Below, piece after piece: positions 44,609 through 56,475 of a stretch of 64,000 nt of DNA. The notes beneath the pieces were generated by a model. The model saw nothing but the letters and a program-made list of their open reading frames with translations, was not told the DNA's origin and searched no databases. The stretch is from Methylobacterium aquaticum (GTDB taxonomy: Bacteria; Pseudomonadota; Alphaproteobacteria; Rhizobiales; Beijerinckiaceae), in assembly GCF_016804325.1 (NCBI RefSeq), contig NZ_CP043627.1:2493001-2557000 (forward strand), written 5' to 3'. A program made the translations under genes and the position numbers. Numbering within the stretch: the first letter of the stretch is position 1; each line of letters opens with the position of its first letter.

Positions 44609-47600
44609 TGGGTGATGACCTTGATGTCCTGGCTGTTCTTCTCGACCAGCGCCTGGAGGGATTGCAGCGCCTCGGCATCGGCCGATTCGACCCCGCCATG
44701 GCGCTGCGACAGGCTGACCACCGCCGCCGCGCTCTCGTCGACCGGGGCCGCCACCGACTGGATCAGGGTGTCGGCGAGTTCGGTCACGGTCTGGCCGCTC
44801 GACACGCCCGACGGCGGCGCGTCGAGGCCGAAGCGCTCCTGCAGGCTGGCGCCGAGCTCGACGCCCATGAGCGAGTCGAGGCCGATCTCCGAGAGCTGGC
44901 GCACCCGGCTGATGTCGTCCTTCGGCAGGCGCAGGATGCGGGCGATGTCCTCGACGATGGCGTCCGCCACGGTCTTGCGGACGTCGTCGAGGTCGTGGGC
45001 GCGGAGCAGGCCCGGGATGCTGATCGCGACCTGGCCGCCGGCCTCCGCCTGCTGCTCCGAGCCGAGGCTGGCGTAGCTCGGCGAGCGTAAGGTAGCCAGG
45101 CGCTCGCGCGCCTTGCCCCAATGCATCGCCGCAATCGCGATCACCGCATCGTCGGGCGCCGTGCCCTGCACGCCCAGTGCCTCGGCCATCAGGTCGAGGG
45201 ACTTGCGGGCATCGACCGGGGTGACGCCGACGCGGCCGGCCAGCGTCTCCATCACCGCCTTGTTGCGGGCGAGCACGCCGACATCGCCGATGGCGCCCCA
45301 GGCCACCGCCAGGGCCGGCAGGCCGAGGCGGCGGCGCTGGCGGGCGAGGCCCTCCATGAAGCCGTTGGCGGCGACGTAGGAGCCCTGGCCCGGATTGCCG
45401 ATGAAGGTCGTGGCCGAGGAGAACAGCACGAAGTAGTCGAGCGCCCGATCGCGGGTCAGCGCGTCGAGATGCCCGGCACCGGTCACCTTCGGGGCGATTA
45501 CCGCCTCCAGGGCCGCCGGATCGAGGTTGGCGATCAGGCCGTCCTGCAGCACCATCGCGCCGTGGATGATGCCGGCGAGCTTGACACCCTTGGCTTCCAC
45601 CCGCCCCAGCAGGCGCTGGACCGAAGTCCGGTCGGTGATGTCGCAGGATTCCACCTGCACCGAGACGCCGCGGGCCGTGAGCTCGGCGATGGTCGAGAGC
45701 GCCGGTTCGCCGGTCGGCGCCTTGCGGCCGACGAGCGCGATGTGGCGCGCGCCCCGGTCGGCGAGCCAGCGCGCCGCCTCGATGCCGAAGCCGCCCAAGC
45801 CCCGGTGACGAGGTGGACGCGGTCGGGCGCCACCACGAAGGGCTTCGTCGTCTCGGCCGGGATCGTGCCGGCCTTCGGCGGCGCGATCACGATCTTACCG
45901 ACGTGACCCGATTGCTGCATCAGCCGGAAGGCGTCCGAGACTTCTTCCGCCGCGAAGGGCTGGTAGGGCAGCGCCTTCAGGCTGCCGTCGGTGAACAGAG
46001 CCATCACCTCGCGGAACAGCCGCTTGCCCTCGTCGGGCTGGAACTGGAGCAGCTGGTCGAGGTCGACGCCGAAATACGACAGGTTCCGGCGGAACGGCCG
46101 CAGGCCGATATGGGTGTTGGCGACGTAGTCGCGCTTGCCCAATTCGACGAAGCGCCCGAAGGGCTTCAGCGAATTCAGGCTGCGCTCCATCGCCTCGCCG
46201 AACAGGCTGTTGAGCACCACGTCGACGCCGTCGCCGGTGATGCGGCGGATGTCGTCGACGAAGGCGAGCGAGCGGGAATCGAGCACGTGCTCGGCGCCGA
46301 GCGCCTTGACGAGCGCCCGCTTCTCGTTCGAGCCCGCGGTGGCGATGACCCGGGCGCCGCGCATCCGGGCGATCTGGAGCGCCGCGAGGCCGACGCCGCC
46401 GGCGCCGCCATGGACCAGCACCCACTCGCCGGCCTTGAGGCGGGCGAGCGTGACGAGGCCGTAGAAGGCGGTGAGGAAGGCCACCGGCGTGGTGGCGGCG
46501 GCCTCGGAGGACAGCCCCTGGGGAGCCGCCGCCACGACCATCTCGGGCACCACGATGTGGGTGGCAAAGCCCGACTGGGCGAAGGCCACCACCCGGTCGC
46601 CGGGCTTGAACGCGGTCACGCCTGCACCCACCGCGGCGACGCGGCCGGCGCATTCGAGGCCGAGCCGCGGGCCGGCAAAGCCGTCCTCGAGGATCTCCTC
46701 GGGCAGCATCGACAGGGCCCAGAGCACGTCGCGGAAGTTGAGGCCGGTGGCCTCGACCGCGATCTCGATCTGGCCGGGGCGGGCGCGACGCGCTCGGCCG
46801 GGCCCCAATGCATCTCGTTGAGGCCGCCGGTGGTGCTGCGCTCCAGCCGCGCGGCAGGCGCCGCCGGACCGGACCGCCGGGCGGAGCGGGCGCCCTGCGA
46901 GAAGCGCACCACGCGGGTGGCGTCGTCGTCGACCACGATCTCGGTCTCGGCCGTGCCGGACAGGATCAGGTCGCGCAGGCGCTCCGCGGCGCGCTTCGAG
47001 GAGATCGCCGTCGAGAGGTCGATGCGGCGCACGTCGAGGGAGGCGACCTCGTTGGCGAGGGTCCGGGTGAAGGCCCAGATGCCGGCCTCGACGCCGCAGG
47101 CGAGCCCGCCGCGGTCGCGGGTGGCGCCGGGGCAGACCACCCAGAGCCGGGTCGGGCGGGTGCCGAGATGCTCAACGCAGCGCTTGAGCCCGAGGCAGCG
47201 CTCGCGCAGCCGCTCGGCCGGCTCGCCGCCGCGGTTGAACGCGCCGGCGAGGTAGACGACCGTATCGGGCGTCTCGCGCTCCAATTCGCGCAAGGAGGCC
47301 TCGGAATCGAGGATGATCGAGACGTGGACCCCGCTCGCCACCAGGAGCGTGGCCAGAGACGAGGCGGTCTCGGCCGCGAACTCGTCCTCGGAGCCGATCA
47401 CGAAGGCGAATGTCTGGCCGGCCGCCGCCTTCGGCCGCGGCGGGGCTTCCGCGAGCAGCAGCAGGTCGTTGCCGTTGCGGGTGACGGCGCGGTCTGCCGC
47501 GACCTTGACGAGGCCCACCGCGCTCAACGAGCGCTGCCAGCCCGCCACGTCGTCGAGGCGGCCGACCGGAACGTCGCCGTCGGCGTCGAACCAGCCCGCA

Positions 47601-50600
47601 TCGAGGCCGAACACCATGTCGCGGAACAGCGAGGCGCCGGGCTCGACCGCGGCGAACAGGCCGCCGGCCGCAAGGCTCGAGGCGAGCGGGCTGAAGAGGT
47701 CGCGGGAGGCGCGGTGGAGCACGTCGCTCGCCAGCACCGCGTCGAAGGCGGCGTGGCCGAGAGCCGCCGGATCCTCGACGATCGTGACGCCGGCAGGCAG
47801 GGCGAGGCGGGCGCGCTCGGCGAGGCGCCGGTCGGCCTCGAACACCGTCAGGCGCGCTTCGTGCAGGCCGGCGAAGGTCGCGACCTGGGCCGAGAGCGGC
47901 CCGAAGCCGACCTGGAGCAGGCGGAGCGCCCGGTCGCGCGGCAGCGACGCGGCGCTCTCGGTGAGGAGCCGCATCACCGCATCGGCCGAGGCCCGCACGG
48001 TGGCGCCGCGCAAGGAGAACGCATCGAGCGCCGCCTGGGGCAGGGACGGGGCGTCGGCGAGCGAGCCGGCCAGCACCCGCGACACCACGGCGCCAAGATC
48101 GGCGCAGAGCAGCAGCTCCGCCGACAGCTCCGGGTGATCCGCCGCGATCCAGCGCATGATCTCGTCGGGCTCAGGCAGCGTCACGTCGGCGCGCAGGCGC
48201 CAGCGTCCGTCACCCGCGGCATCGGCGAGACCGCTGACCTCCAATGCCAGGAGCTGGTTGACGAGCCAGGGCCGCAGGGCCGCCGGCAGCCGGCGCGAGG
48301 CCGCGACGTCGACGACGCCGCCGACCGCGAGGCCGCGGGCGAGCCGATCGGCGAGCGAGGTCGCCCAGCCTTCGAGCAGCATGTGGCCGGCGCCCAGAGC
48401 CGCCTCGCCGGTCGCGGTGACCGAACCGGCCTGACGGCGGACCAAGGCCGCGACGGCCGGCTGCGGCTCCAGCGCGATCGCCGTCGGCTCGGTGGCGAGC
48501 TCGGTGAACTGGCGGATCGCAAAGGCGTCGAGGTCGTTGCCGCCCTTCATCCGCAGGGCCTGGAACCGGCCCTCGCGCAAGGTGGCGATCACCTCGCCGG
48601 CCTCGTCCACCAGGGTGAAGTCGGCCAGGATGCTGCGCTCGTTGCAGCGCCGGGTGCGGATCACCGCCCGGGCGATGGCCGCGCCGGGGCGCACGAGCCG
48701 GATCTCGCCGAAGCGGATCGGCACGTAGGCCCGGCTCGCCGCCTCGCCGAGGAGATCGGCGAAGAGCAGGATCAGGCCGTGGAAGCACGAGTCGAGGCGC
48801 GCCGGCGCCACGCCGTAGCGGGCATGGGCCTCGGCGGGCACCAGATCGGAGACGATGGTGACGTCGTCGAGCCGGGCCGAGCGGGCGACCTGGCGGAAGG
48901 ACGGGCCGAAGCCGAGGCCGGAGGCCTTGGCGCGGGCGTAGAGCGCCTCACCCTCGACCGTGGTCTCGGAGGGCAGGGCGGCCATGTCGCGGCCGGTCAG
49001 GCGCGGCGGCAGCGGCGTCTCGCCCTCGACCAGCTTGGCGACGGCGTGGAGCTGCCAGGGCGCCTGGCTCAGGCGCGGCCGGGACAGGATCTGCACCAGG
49101 TTGGCGCCCGGCGAGAACCGGCACAATACCTCGCGCACCGCGTCCTCGGCGAAGACCATCGGCTGCTGGATCTCGAGATCGGCGAGCGTCACGCTCTCCG
49201 AGCGCACGATCTCGCGGCCGACCGCCAGTGCCATCTCGGCAAAGCCCGCGCCGGGTAGGATCGCCTGGCCGTCGATGCGGTGGTCGTCGAGTTCCGGCAC
49301 CGTCGCGACGTCGAGATGGGCCAGCCATTCCAGCCCGTCCGAGCCCTGGCGGGCCCCGATCAGCGGGTGGTAGGGCCGGGCGCTCGCCGGGTTCACCGCC
49401 TCGGTGGTCTCAGGGAGACGGAAGACCTTGCGCTGCCAGGGGTAGTGCGGCAGCGCCACGCTGCCCGCCGGATCGGCGCCGAAGGCGACCACCTCGTCGA
49501 TCGCCGCACCGGCGGCGAGCGCCGCCGCCAGCGCGCGGCGGAAGGGGTCGGCCTCCAGGGTCTTCTTCGGCAGCACGCCGACGGTGGCGCCATCAAAGCC
49601 GAGCGGCTCGAGGCAGTCGCCGATATGCGGCAGCAGGGTCGGGCGCGGGCCGACCTCGACGAAGATCCGGGCGCCGGCTTGCGCCGCGGCCTGGACCGCC
49701 GCGCTGAAGCGCACCGGCTCGCGGATGTTGCGCCACCAGTAGCCGGCGTCGAAGGCGGCGCCGTCGAGCACGTCGCCGGTCACCGTCGAGGCGAGCGGCA
49801 CGGTGCCGGCGGAGGGCGCGAGCCCGGCGAGGTCGCGCCGCAGGGGCGCCTCGATCGGGTTCATCAGCCGGCCGTGGAAGGCGTAGTCGAGGTCGAGCTT
49901 GCGGCCGCGGCGGCGCTTGCGGGCGAGCGCCTTCATGGCGGCGTCGATCGCCGCCACGGGACCCGCCACCGTCACGGCCTTCGGGCTGTTATAGGCGGCG
50001 ATGTCGAGTTCGGGGTAATCGACGAGGAAGGCCTCGACCTCCTCGACCGGGGCGAGCAGCACCGCCATGGTGCCGAGCCCGCGGGTCGCCTCCTGGTGCT
50101 TCGAGCGGTAGAAGATGACCTTCACCGCCTGTTCGAGCGTCAGGATGCCGGCGGCTTCCGCCGCGCCGATCTCGCCGACCGAGTGGCCGACGATCGCGGT
50201 CGGCGTGAGACCCACGGCCTTGAGCGCCGCGGTGGAGGCGGCCTCGATGGCGAAGATCAGCGGCTGCGACACGCTGGTCAGCGCGAGGCGCTTCTCCAGG
50301 TCGTCGGCGAAGAGGGCGTCCTTCAGCGACCAGCCGGCGAGCGGCTTGAACAGCGCGTCGGCCTCGTCGAAGCGGGCGCGGAAGACCGGGTTGAGGGCAT
50401 AGGCGTCCCGGCCCATCCCGGCCCATTGGCTGCCGTTGCCCGAATACACGAAGGCGACGCCGCCGGCGCGCTCGACCGCGGTGGCGACGACCGCCGCCGG
50501 GGTCTCCTCGCCCTCGGCGATGGCCCGCAGGGCCTCGGCCACGTCCCCGGGCTTCAGGTCGGAGAGCGGGATCGCGGCGCGGACCGGCAGGCGCTCGCGG

Positions 50601-52048
50601 CGATGGGCCGCCGCCGCGGCGACGCGGGCGATCTCGGCCGCGTCGGCCCCGTCGAGGCGGGTGGAGTAATCCTGGGCGAGGTCGGCCAGGGCCGCCTTGG
50701 TCTGGGCCGAGACCAGCAGCACTTCCGGGGCCGGCTGCGCCGACGCCGCGGCAGCCGCGACCGGCGCCGGATCGGTCAGGATGACGTGGGCGTTGGTGCC
50801 GCCGAAGCCGAACGAGTTGACGCCGGCGAAGCGCTCCGCACCGGTGCGGGGCAGGGGGCGCAGCTCGCGGTTGACCGCGAGGTTCAGCTCGTCGAACGGG
50901 ATCGCCGGGTTGAGCTCGGCGCTGTGCAGCGAGGGCGGCAGCAGGTCGTGCTCGAGCGCGAGGCTGGCCTTGAGCAGGCCGGCGAGGCCGGAGACCGGCT
51001 CGGTATGGCCGATATTGGTCTTGATCGAGCCGATCGGCAGGGGCGTCGCGCGGCCGCGGCCGAGCTTGCCGCCGATGGCGCCGGCCTCGATCGGGTCGCC
51101 GACGGGCGTGCCGGTGCCGTGCGCCTCCATGAAGGCGATCGAATCGAGGGCGACGCCGGCCTCGCGGTAGATCTCCTCCAGCAGCGCGCCCTGGGCGTAG
51201 CCGGAGGGCAGCGAGATGCCGGTGGTGCGGCCGTCCGAATTGACCTTCGAGGCGGCGATCACGCCGCGCACGGTCGACCCGTTGCGGGCGGCGGCCGCCG
51301 CCGATTGCAGCACCAGGACGACGCCGCCCTCGGCGCGCACGTAGCCGTCGGCGGTCGCCGAGAAGGCCTGGCACAGGCCGGTCCGCGACAGCATCGAGGC
51401 GTTGGAGAACGACACGAAGTTAAACGGGCTGACCAGCAGGTTGACGCCCGCCACCACCGCCGTGTCGATCCGCCCCGAGGCGATCGCCGCCACCGCGGCG
51501 TCCAGCGCGACGAGGGACGACGAGCAGGCGGTGTCGAGGGTGAAGCTCGGCCCCTTCAGGTCGAAGATGTAGGAGATGCGGTTCGACAGGATCGACAGCG
51601 TGTTGCCGGTCGCCGCGTAGGCGTCGCCGGAGGCGGTGTCGAGCACCCGCAGGTTGCCGTAATCGAGCGAGGAGGCGCCCACGAACACGCCGATCGGGCT
51701 GCCGGCCACCGCCGACGGCCGCATCCCCGCGCTCTCGAGCGCTTCCCAGGTCAGTTCCAGCAGCAGGCGCTGCTGCGGGTCCATCTGCTCGGCCTCGCGG
51801 GGCGAGATGCCGAACACGGACGGGTCGAACGACCACGGATCGTCGATGACGCCGGCGGCCCAGGTGTAGCTCTTGCCGCGCTCCTGCGCCCGGGGATGGC
51901 CCATGCGCTCCAGGGACCACCGGTCCTCCGGGATGCGCGAGACGGCGCACCGTCCCTCGATGAGCATCTGCCAGAGGCTGTCGACGCCGGAGGCGCCCGG
52001 AAGCCGGCAGGCCCGACCGATGATCGCGATGTCAGGACGCTGTATCAC
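44605..52048 (-). pseudogene. Highly reducing type I polyketide synthase (RkpA-like), two frameshifts as sequenced
   Basis: GTG 52048. Frames: 52048-46616, 46808-45534, 45798-44605. One base added at the runs 46776-46779 and 45800-45803 gives 2481 aa. Domains: KS (5-425; Cys175 in DTACSSS, His310, His348), AT (530-830; Ser623 in GHSVGE, YAFH suggests malonyl-CoA), DH (890-1190; His923 in HRIDGQAILP), a methyltransferase-like/structural region (1250-1740; nucleotide loop QVGFGPLSAQ looks degenerate), ER (~1750-2060; VLVHGGAGGVGLAALQIA), KR (~2080-2260; FSSATTFIGNPGQGSYVAAN) and ACP (~2393; GLDSLMGVEL). No thioesterase: the coupled AOS probably releases the chain. Same domain order as fungal fumonisin-type PKS. 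Confidence 0.88.
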
Positions 52049-52463
52049 GTTCGATTCGCTACACGCTCATTTACGGAGGACCGGACGCGACGGCGCCGCA
52101 TCCGGGCATTCAACCCAACCCATAGTATGACGCCCGCGCCGCGCCAACCCCGGGACGGCGCGAACCATCCCGAAGACGCAAGACTTGGTCCAAGTGTGGC
52201 ATACCTTCATCAGTCAAAGTCCTGCCGCTCGACCAGGGACAAAGCCCTGACATGCGACACAACACTGTCATCGAGAAGATTTGCCAGACCTCGCACACCG
52301 TCCGATCGAGCTTGACGCGACCCGGGCCGGACCGGGGCGCGCCGGATCCGTTAGACCCGACGAATCGGGTCGCAATGGGGCAGGCCGGGGCGGGAATCAC
52401 CCGTGCTGGAGCAGGCCACGATCGCGCTGCAACCGTGACGTGCTCCAAGTTTTTGTCTTTGCC
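52049..52463. other. Upstream region of the PKS gene with operator-like palindrome
   Basis: About 370 bp before the next repeat with no gene. ACTTGG-T-CCAAGT at 52183-52195 is a perfect 13-bp palindrome. CAGGGA...CCCTG near 52233-52249 is a second short symmetry. The base composition around 52190-52300 is less GC-rich than its surroundings, consistent with a promoter region for the PKS-AOS operon. No clear -35/-10 pair. Confidence 0.4.
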
Positions 52464-52506
52464 GCATTTTCCGCGACGAACCGGCATCCATTCCGTCGGA
52501 AAATGC
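52415..52506. repeat. Dispersed extragenic palindrome, copy B
   Basis: Core 52464-52506: GCATTTTCCGCGACGAA pairs with TTCCGTCGGAAAATGC. CACGATCGCGCTGCAA precedes it, as in copy A at 22485-22574. It lies just beyond the 3' end of the minus-strand RAM-domain gene, the same relative location as copy A. Confidence 0.75.
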
Positions 52507-52519
52507 TCCCGCGGTTGCG

Positions 52520-52756
52520 TCAGAATGCCTTGAAGGTGATGATGGTGCGGGTATCCTGGATATCCGCGATGGTCTGCACGTGCTCGGCCACGAAATGCCC
52601 GATATCCACCCCGTCATCGACGTGGAACTTCGCGAGCACGTCGTAATGACCGGCCGTGGAGTAGATCTCGGAAGCGATCTCGCGATCTGCCAGGGCGCTC
52701 GCCACGGTGTAGGTTTTGCCCAGGCGGCACTTGATTTCGACGAAGAAGGTCTGCAT
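52520..52756 (-). CDS. Stand-alone RAM (Lrp/AsnC ligand-binding) domain protein
   Basis: 78 aa from ATG 52756 with GGGAG upstream. The whole protein is one Lrp/AsnC C-terminal domain: QTFFVEIKCRLGKTYTVASA, HYDVLAKFHVDD and TIADIQDTRTIITFKAF. It has no helix-turn-helix. Such proteins form beta-sandwich oligomers that bind amino acids or small metabolites, and some regulate enzymes or full-length Lrp proteins. It sits 113 bp downstream of ugd on the same strand, so co-expression is possible. Confidence 0.85.
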   Translation of the reverse strand: MQTFFVEIKCRLGKTYTVASALADREIASEIYSTAGHYDVLAKFHVDDGVDIGHFVAEHVQTIADIQDTRTIITFKAF

Positions 52757-52868
52757 CGGCTGGCTCCCGGCAATCGGTGGAACTGGAATCGGAATCATTC
52801 TGGAGTGTGCTGCGCACCGTCTCGCCCCCGCAACGGCAACGCTGCGTCAATCCGGGCTCTCATACCGG

Positions 52869-54173
52869 TCAGGGCCGCCCGACGCTGGCATAGGTGAAGC
52901 CGTGCCGGCGGGCATCCTCGGGCCGGTAGACGTTGCGCAGGTCGACCAGCACCGGCTCGGCCATCGCGCCGTGCAGGCGCTTGAGATCGAGGGCCCGGAA
53001 CGCGTCCCATTCGGTCACGATCACGAGAGCATGCGCGCCGGCGGCGCAGGAATAGGGATCGGCGGCGTATTCGACCTCGGCCAGGAGCGGGCGGGCCTGC
53101 TCGACGCCCTCCGGATCGTAGGCCACGATCCGCGCGCCGGCATCCTGCAGCCCGGTGATGATCGAGAGCGAGGGCGCCTCGCGCATGTCGTCGGTGTTCG
53201 GTTTGAAGGTCAGCCCGAGCACCGCGATCCGCCTGCCCCGCACCGATCCGCCGCAGGCCGCAGCGACCTTGCGGGCCATGGCGCGCTTGCGGCTGTCGTT
53301 GACCGCCACCACCGTCTCGACGAGGCGCACCGGGCTCCCCGCATCCTGCGCGGTCTTGACCAGCGCCAGGGTATCCTTGGGAAAGCACGAGCCGCCATAG
53401 CCGGGGCCGGCATGCAGGAACTTGCGGCCGATGCGGTTGTCGAGCCCGATGCCGCGGGCGACCTCCTGCACGTCGGCGCCGACCTGCTCGCAGAGATCCG
53501 CGATCTCGTTGATGAAGGTGATCTTGGTGGCGAGGAAGGCGTTGGCCGCGTACTTGGTCAGCTCGGCGGTGCGCCGGCTCGTCACCAGGATCGGGGCGTG
53601 GTTGAGGTAGAGCGGGCGGTAGAGCTCGCTCACGATCGCCGCGGCGTCCGGGTCGTCGGCGCCGATGACGACGCGGTCGGGCCGCTTGAAATCGGAGATC
53701 GCCGCGCCCTCGCGCAGGAATTCCGGGTTCGAGGCGACCGCGATGGCGACGTCCGGCCGCGCCTCGCGGACGATGCGCTCGACCTCGTCGCCGGTGCCGA
53801 CCGGCACGGTGGACTTGGTGACGACGACGGTCGGCCCGGTCACGGCGGCCGCGATGTCGCGGGCGGCCTGGTAGACGTAAGTCAGGTCGGCGAAGCCGTC
53901 GCCGCGGCGCGACGGCGTGCCGACGGCGATGAACACCGCGTCGGCGCCGGCCACGGCCTGGGCGAGGTTCGTGGTGAAGGTCAGGCGCTCCTGGCGCACG
54001 TTCTCGGCGACGAGCGCGTCGAGGCCGGGCTCGTAGATCGGGATGCGGCCGTCCTTGAGGGCTGCGATCTTTTCCGGCGCGGTGTCGACGCACACGACCG
54101 TATGGCCGAAATCCGCGAAGCACGCCCCCGAGACCAGGCCGACATAGCCCGCTCCCACCATCGCAACGCGCAT
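52869..54173 (-). CDS. ugd: UDP-glucose 6-dehydrogenase
   Basis: 434 aa. The Rossmann motif MRVAMVGAGYVGLVSGACF is at the start, AVGTPSRRGDGFADLTYV near 95, and the catalytic Cys is in GPGYGGSCFPKDT (about residue 260). The C-terminal domain has GLTFKPNTDDMREAPS. It oxidises UDP-glucose to UDP-glucuronate for acidic surface polysaccharides. In S. meliloti the equivalent gene rkpK is needed for capsule and LPS, consistent with the nearby KpsC/KpsS and PKS-AOS genes. Confidence 0.95.
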   Translation of the reverse strand: MRVAMVGAGYVGLVSGACFADFGHTVVCVDTAPEKIAALKDGRIPIYEPGLDALVAENVRQERLTFTTNLAQAVAGADAVFIAVGTPSRRGDGFADLTYVYQAARDIAAAVTGPTVVVTKSTVPVGTGDEVERIVREARPDVAIAVASNPEFLREGAAISDFKRPDRVVIGADDPDAAAIVSELYRPLYLNHAPILVTSRRTAELTKYAANAFLATKITFINEIADLCEQVGADVQEVARGIGLDNRIGRKFLHAGPGYGGSCFPKDTLALVKTAQDAGSPVRLVETVVAVNDSRKRAMARKVAAACGGSVRGRRIAVLGLTFKPNTDDMREAPSLSIITGLQDAGARIVAYDPEGVEQARPLLAEVEYAADPYSCAAGAHALVIVTEWDAFRALDLKRLHGAMAEPVLVDLRNVYRPEDARRHGFTYASVGRP

Positions 54174-54258
54174 CTCACGTCCTCCCGGCAGCCGCGCGGC
54201 CCGGCGCCCGCGGGCACCGCTGTAGCGTTGCAGTGCAAAACGAGCAACGGCCGGGCGG

Positions 54259-56475
54259 TCACCAGAGCCGGAACAGCGCCTTCGCCCGGGCGAGGTTGGG
54301 GTTATAATAGGGGTCGTTGCGCAGTTCCGGCCCCCAGCGCTCGGTCATGGTGGCGACCTCGGCCTCGAAGCGGGCGCGCTTCTCCGGCGTGTCCTCCTTG
54401 CCGCGGCTCTTCGATTCGTGGTGCGTCAGGGCGGCGTGCGGCGTCCAGATCACGCGGTAGCCGGCCTTGCGCACCCGCAGGCAGAGATCGATGTCGTTGA
54501 AGGCCACCGCGAGGCGCTCGGCATCGAAGCGGCCGACCGCCTCGAACACCTCCCGCCGCATCATCAGGCAGGCGCCGGTCACCGCCGAGACCTCCTGCGA
54601 GATCACCATGCGGCCGAAATAGCCCGGATCGTCCGGCCCGATATCCGGATGGCTGTGGCCGGCGACCCCGCCGACGCCCAGGACCACGCCGCCATGCTGG
54701 AGCGTGCCGTCCGGATAGGACAGCTTGGCGCCGACCGCGCCGACCTCGGGCTCGACCGCGATCGCGGCCATCTCGGTCATCCAGCCCGGCTCCACGACCT
54801 CGATGTCGTTGTTGAGGAACAGGAGGAGCGGCCCGCTCGCGGCGGCCGCGCCGTCGTTCGAGAGGCCCGAGAAGTTGAACGGGCCGGGGCGCGCCAGCAC
54901 CCGCACCCGCGGATCCGTCGCCGACTCCTCCAGCAGCGCCTTGGCCGAGGGCTCGGTGCTGCCGTTGTCGACCACCACGATCTCGATGTCGGGATAGTCG
55001 GTCCTCGTCAGCAGCCCGTCGAGGACGACGCGCAGCAGCTCGGCCCGGTCCTTCGTCGGGATGATCACCGAGACGCGCGGGGCCGGATCGGGGAGCGCCC
55101 GCACCAGCCGGTTAAAGCCGAGCGGGCCGCGCTCGACCCGGTGCGGCCAGCCGCGCCGCGCCACCAGTTCCTCCAGCGCCTTGAGCCGCGCCGCCTCGGC
55201 CCGGGCGAGAAATGCGTCCGAGAAGGTGCCGGAGCCGATCGCGGTGCGCCAATGGTAGAGGATCACCGGCAGGTGGCGCACCCGACCGGGATCGAGCCGG
55301 TCGCTCAGGCGCAGGAGCAGGTCGTGGTCCTGGCTGCCCTCGAAGCCCGGGCGCAAGCGCCCCACCGCCTCGACCAGGCTGCGGCGCACCACCGTCAGGT
55401 GGTTGAGGTAGTTCTGGCCGTAGAGGAGCTCGGGGTTCCAGTCGCCCTTGAAGTGCGGCTCGAAGCGCCGCCCCTCGGCATCGATCTTGTCCTCGTCGCT
55501 GTAGATCAGGTCGAGCTCCGGCTCGCGCCGGATCGCCTTGGCCACCTCGTAGAGCGCGTGGGCCGGCAAGACGTCGTCGTGGTCCATGAAGGCGACGTAG
55601 GCGCCCCGCGCCAGCCCGAGCGCCGTGTTGGTGGCCGCCGCGATGTGGCCGTTCTCGGGCCGTCGCTCGACCCGGATGCGGGGATCCTCCGCCGCCGCCC
55701 GGGCGAGCAGGCGCGGCACCGCCGGATCGGTCGAGGCGTCGTCGGCGATGCACAATTCCCAATGCGGGTAGAGCTGCCCGCGGACCGAGCGCAGGGCCTC
55801 TTCCAGCACCTTGGGGCCCGGGTTGTAGACCGGCATCACCACCGAGATCAGGGGTGCGTCGCGCCACTGCGCCACCTCGGCCGCGATGCGGGCGCGATCG
55901 GCCTCGCTCAACGTGTCGAAATGGCGGACCCAGGTGTCGTAAGCGGTAAGCCCCGACGGCACGAGGGCGCGGGCGAGTCGGTGCTGCGAGCGCACCCTCT
56001 TGCCGACCGCGCGCCAGAACAGCGCCTGGCCGGTGATGACCGGCCGGCGCAGGGCCGCCCGGCCGACGAGCGCGAGGCGGCTCCTCACCGTGACGGTGAA
56101 TTCGGCGATGCTCAAACCCTGCTCGCCGAGCATCGGCGTCAGCGTCAGGGCGGTGGTGCCGGCGGGCAGCCGCCCGAGCCAGGTGAAGCGGCCATGGCCG
56201 AAGGCGCGCTCGGACAGGCCGGTGGCTTCCGGCCCCTCCGGCCCGTCGACGATGGCATTCAGCTCGACCCGGCTGAAGGCGCCGTGATTCTCGTCCTTGA
56301 AGGCGATCGACACCCAGCGCCCGCCGAGTCCGAGATCCGCCACGTCGAGGCGCAGGCCCTCGGTGCCGAAATCGAGCTTCAGCCGGGAAAAGTCCCGCAC
56401 GACCCGGCGCCCGCGCCCGAGGCGGAGAGCGGCGCGCAAGGGGTGAGGGGACACGGAAGGGGTCGGGGCTGTCAC
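54259..56475 (-). CDS. Tandem GT2-domain glycosyltransferase
   Basis: About 738 aa from GTG 56475, preferred because GAGGA precedes it; ATG 56514 has no ribosome site. Residues ~25-150 look like a beta-sandwich. First GT-A domain (~195-420): LISVVMPVYNPGPKVLEEAL, ADDASTD, and the DXD-type MDHDD. Second (~455-700): VSVIIPTKDRAELLRVVLDG, VVDNGSTE, and LFLNNDIEV. Two active-site sets suggest a bifunctional transferase, as in polymerising or O-antigen/rhamnan enzymes. Soluble or peripheral; no membrane span. Adjacent to ugd, so a surface glycan role is likely; sugar specificity unknown. Confidence 0.85.
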   Translation of the reverse strand: MTAPTPSVSPHPLRAALRLGRGRRVVRDFSRLKLDFGTEGLRLDVADLGLGGRWVSIAFKDENHGAFSRVELNAIVDGPEGPEATGLSERAFGHGRFTWLGRLPAGTTALTLTPMLGEQGLSIAEFTVTVRSRLALVGRAALRRPVITGQALFWRAVGKRVRSQHRLARALVPSGLTAYDTWVRHFDTLSEADRARIAAEVAQWRDAPLISVVMPVYNPGPKVLEEALRSVRGQLYPHWELCIADDASTDPAVPRLLARAAAEDPRIRVERRPENGHIAAATNTALGLARGAYVAFMDHDDVLPAHALYEVAKAIRREPELDLIYSDEDKIDAEGRRFEPHFKGDWNPELLYGQNYLNHLTVVRRSLVEAVGRLRPGFEGSQDHDLLLRLSDRLDPGRVRHLPVILYHWRTAIGSGTFSDAFLARAEAARLKALEELVARRGWPHRVERGPLGFNRLVRALPDPAPRVSVIIPTKDRAELLRVVLDGLLTRTDYPDIEIVVVDNGSTEPSAKALLEESATDPRVRVLARPGPFNFSGLSNDGAAAASGPLLLFLNNDIEVVEPGWMTEMAAIAVEPEVGAVGAKLSYPDGTLQHGGVVLGVGGVAGHSHPDIGPDDPGYFGRMVISQEVSAVTGACLMMRREVFEAVGRFDAERLAVAFNDIDLCLRVRKAGYRVIWTPHAALTHHESKSRGKEDTPEKRARFEAEVATMTERWGPELRNDPYYNPNLARAKALFRLW

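Noticed and set aside
49280-52315. Open frame of about 1000 codons on the plus strand opposite the PKS
   Set aside because: Arg/Gly/Ala-rich shadow of KS-AT-DH coding sequence without any recognisable motif.
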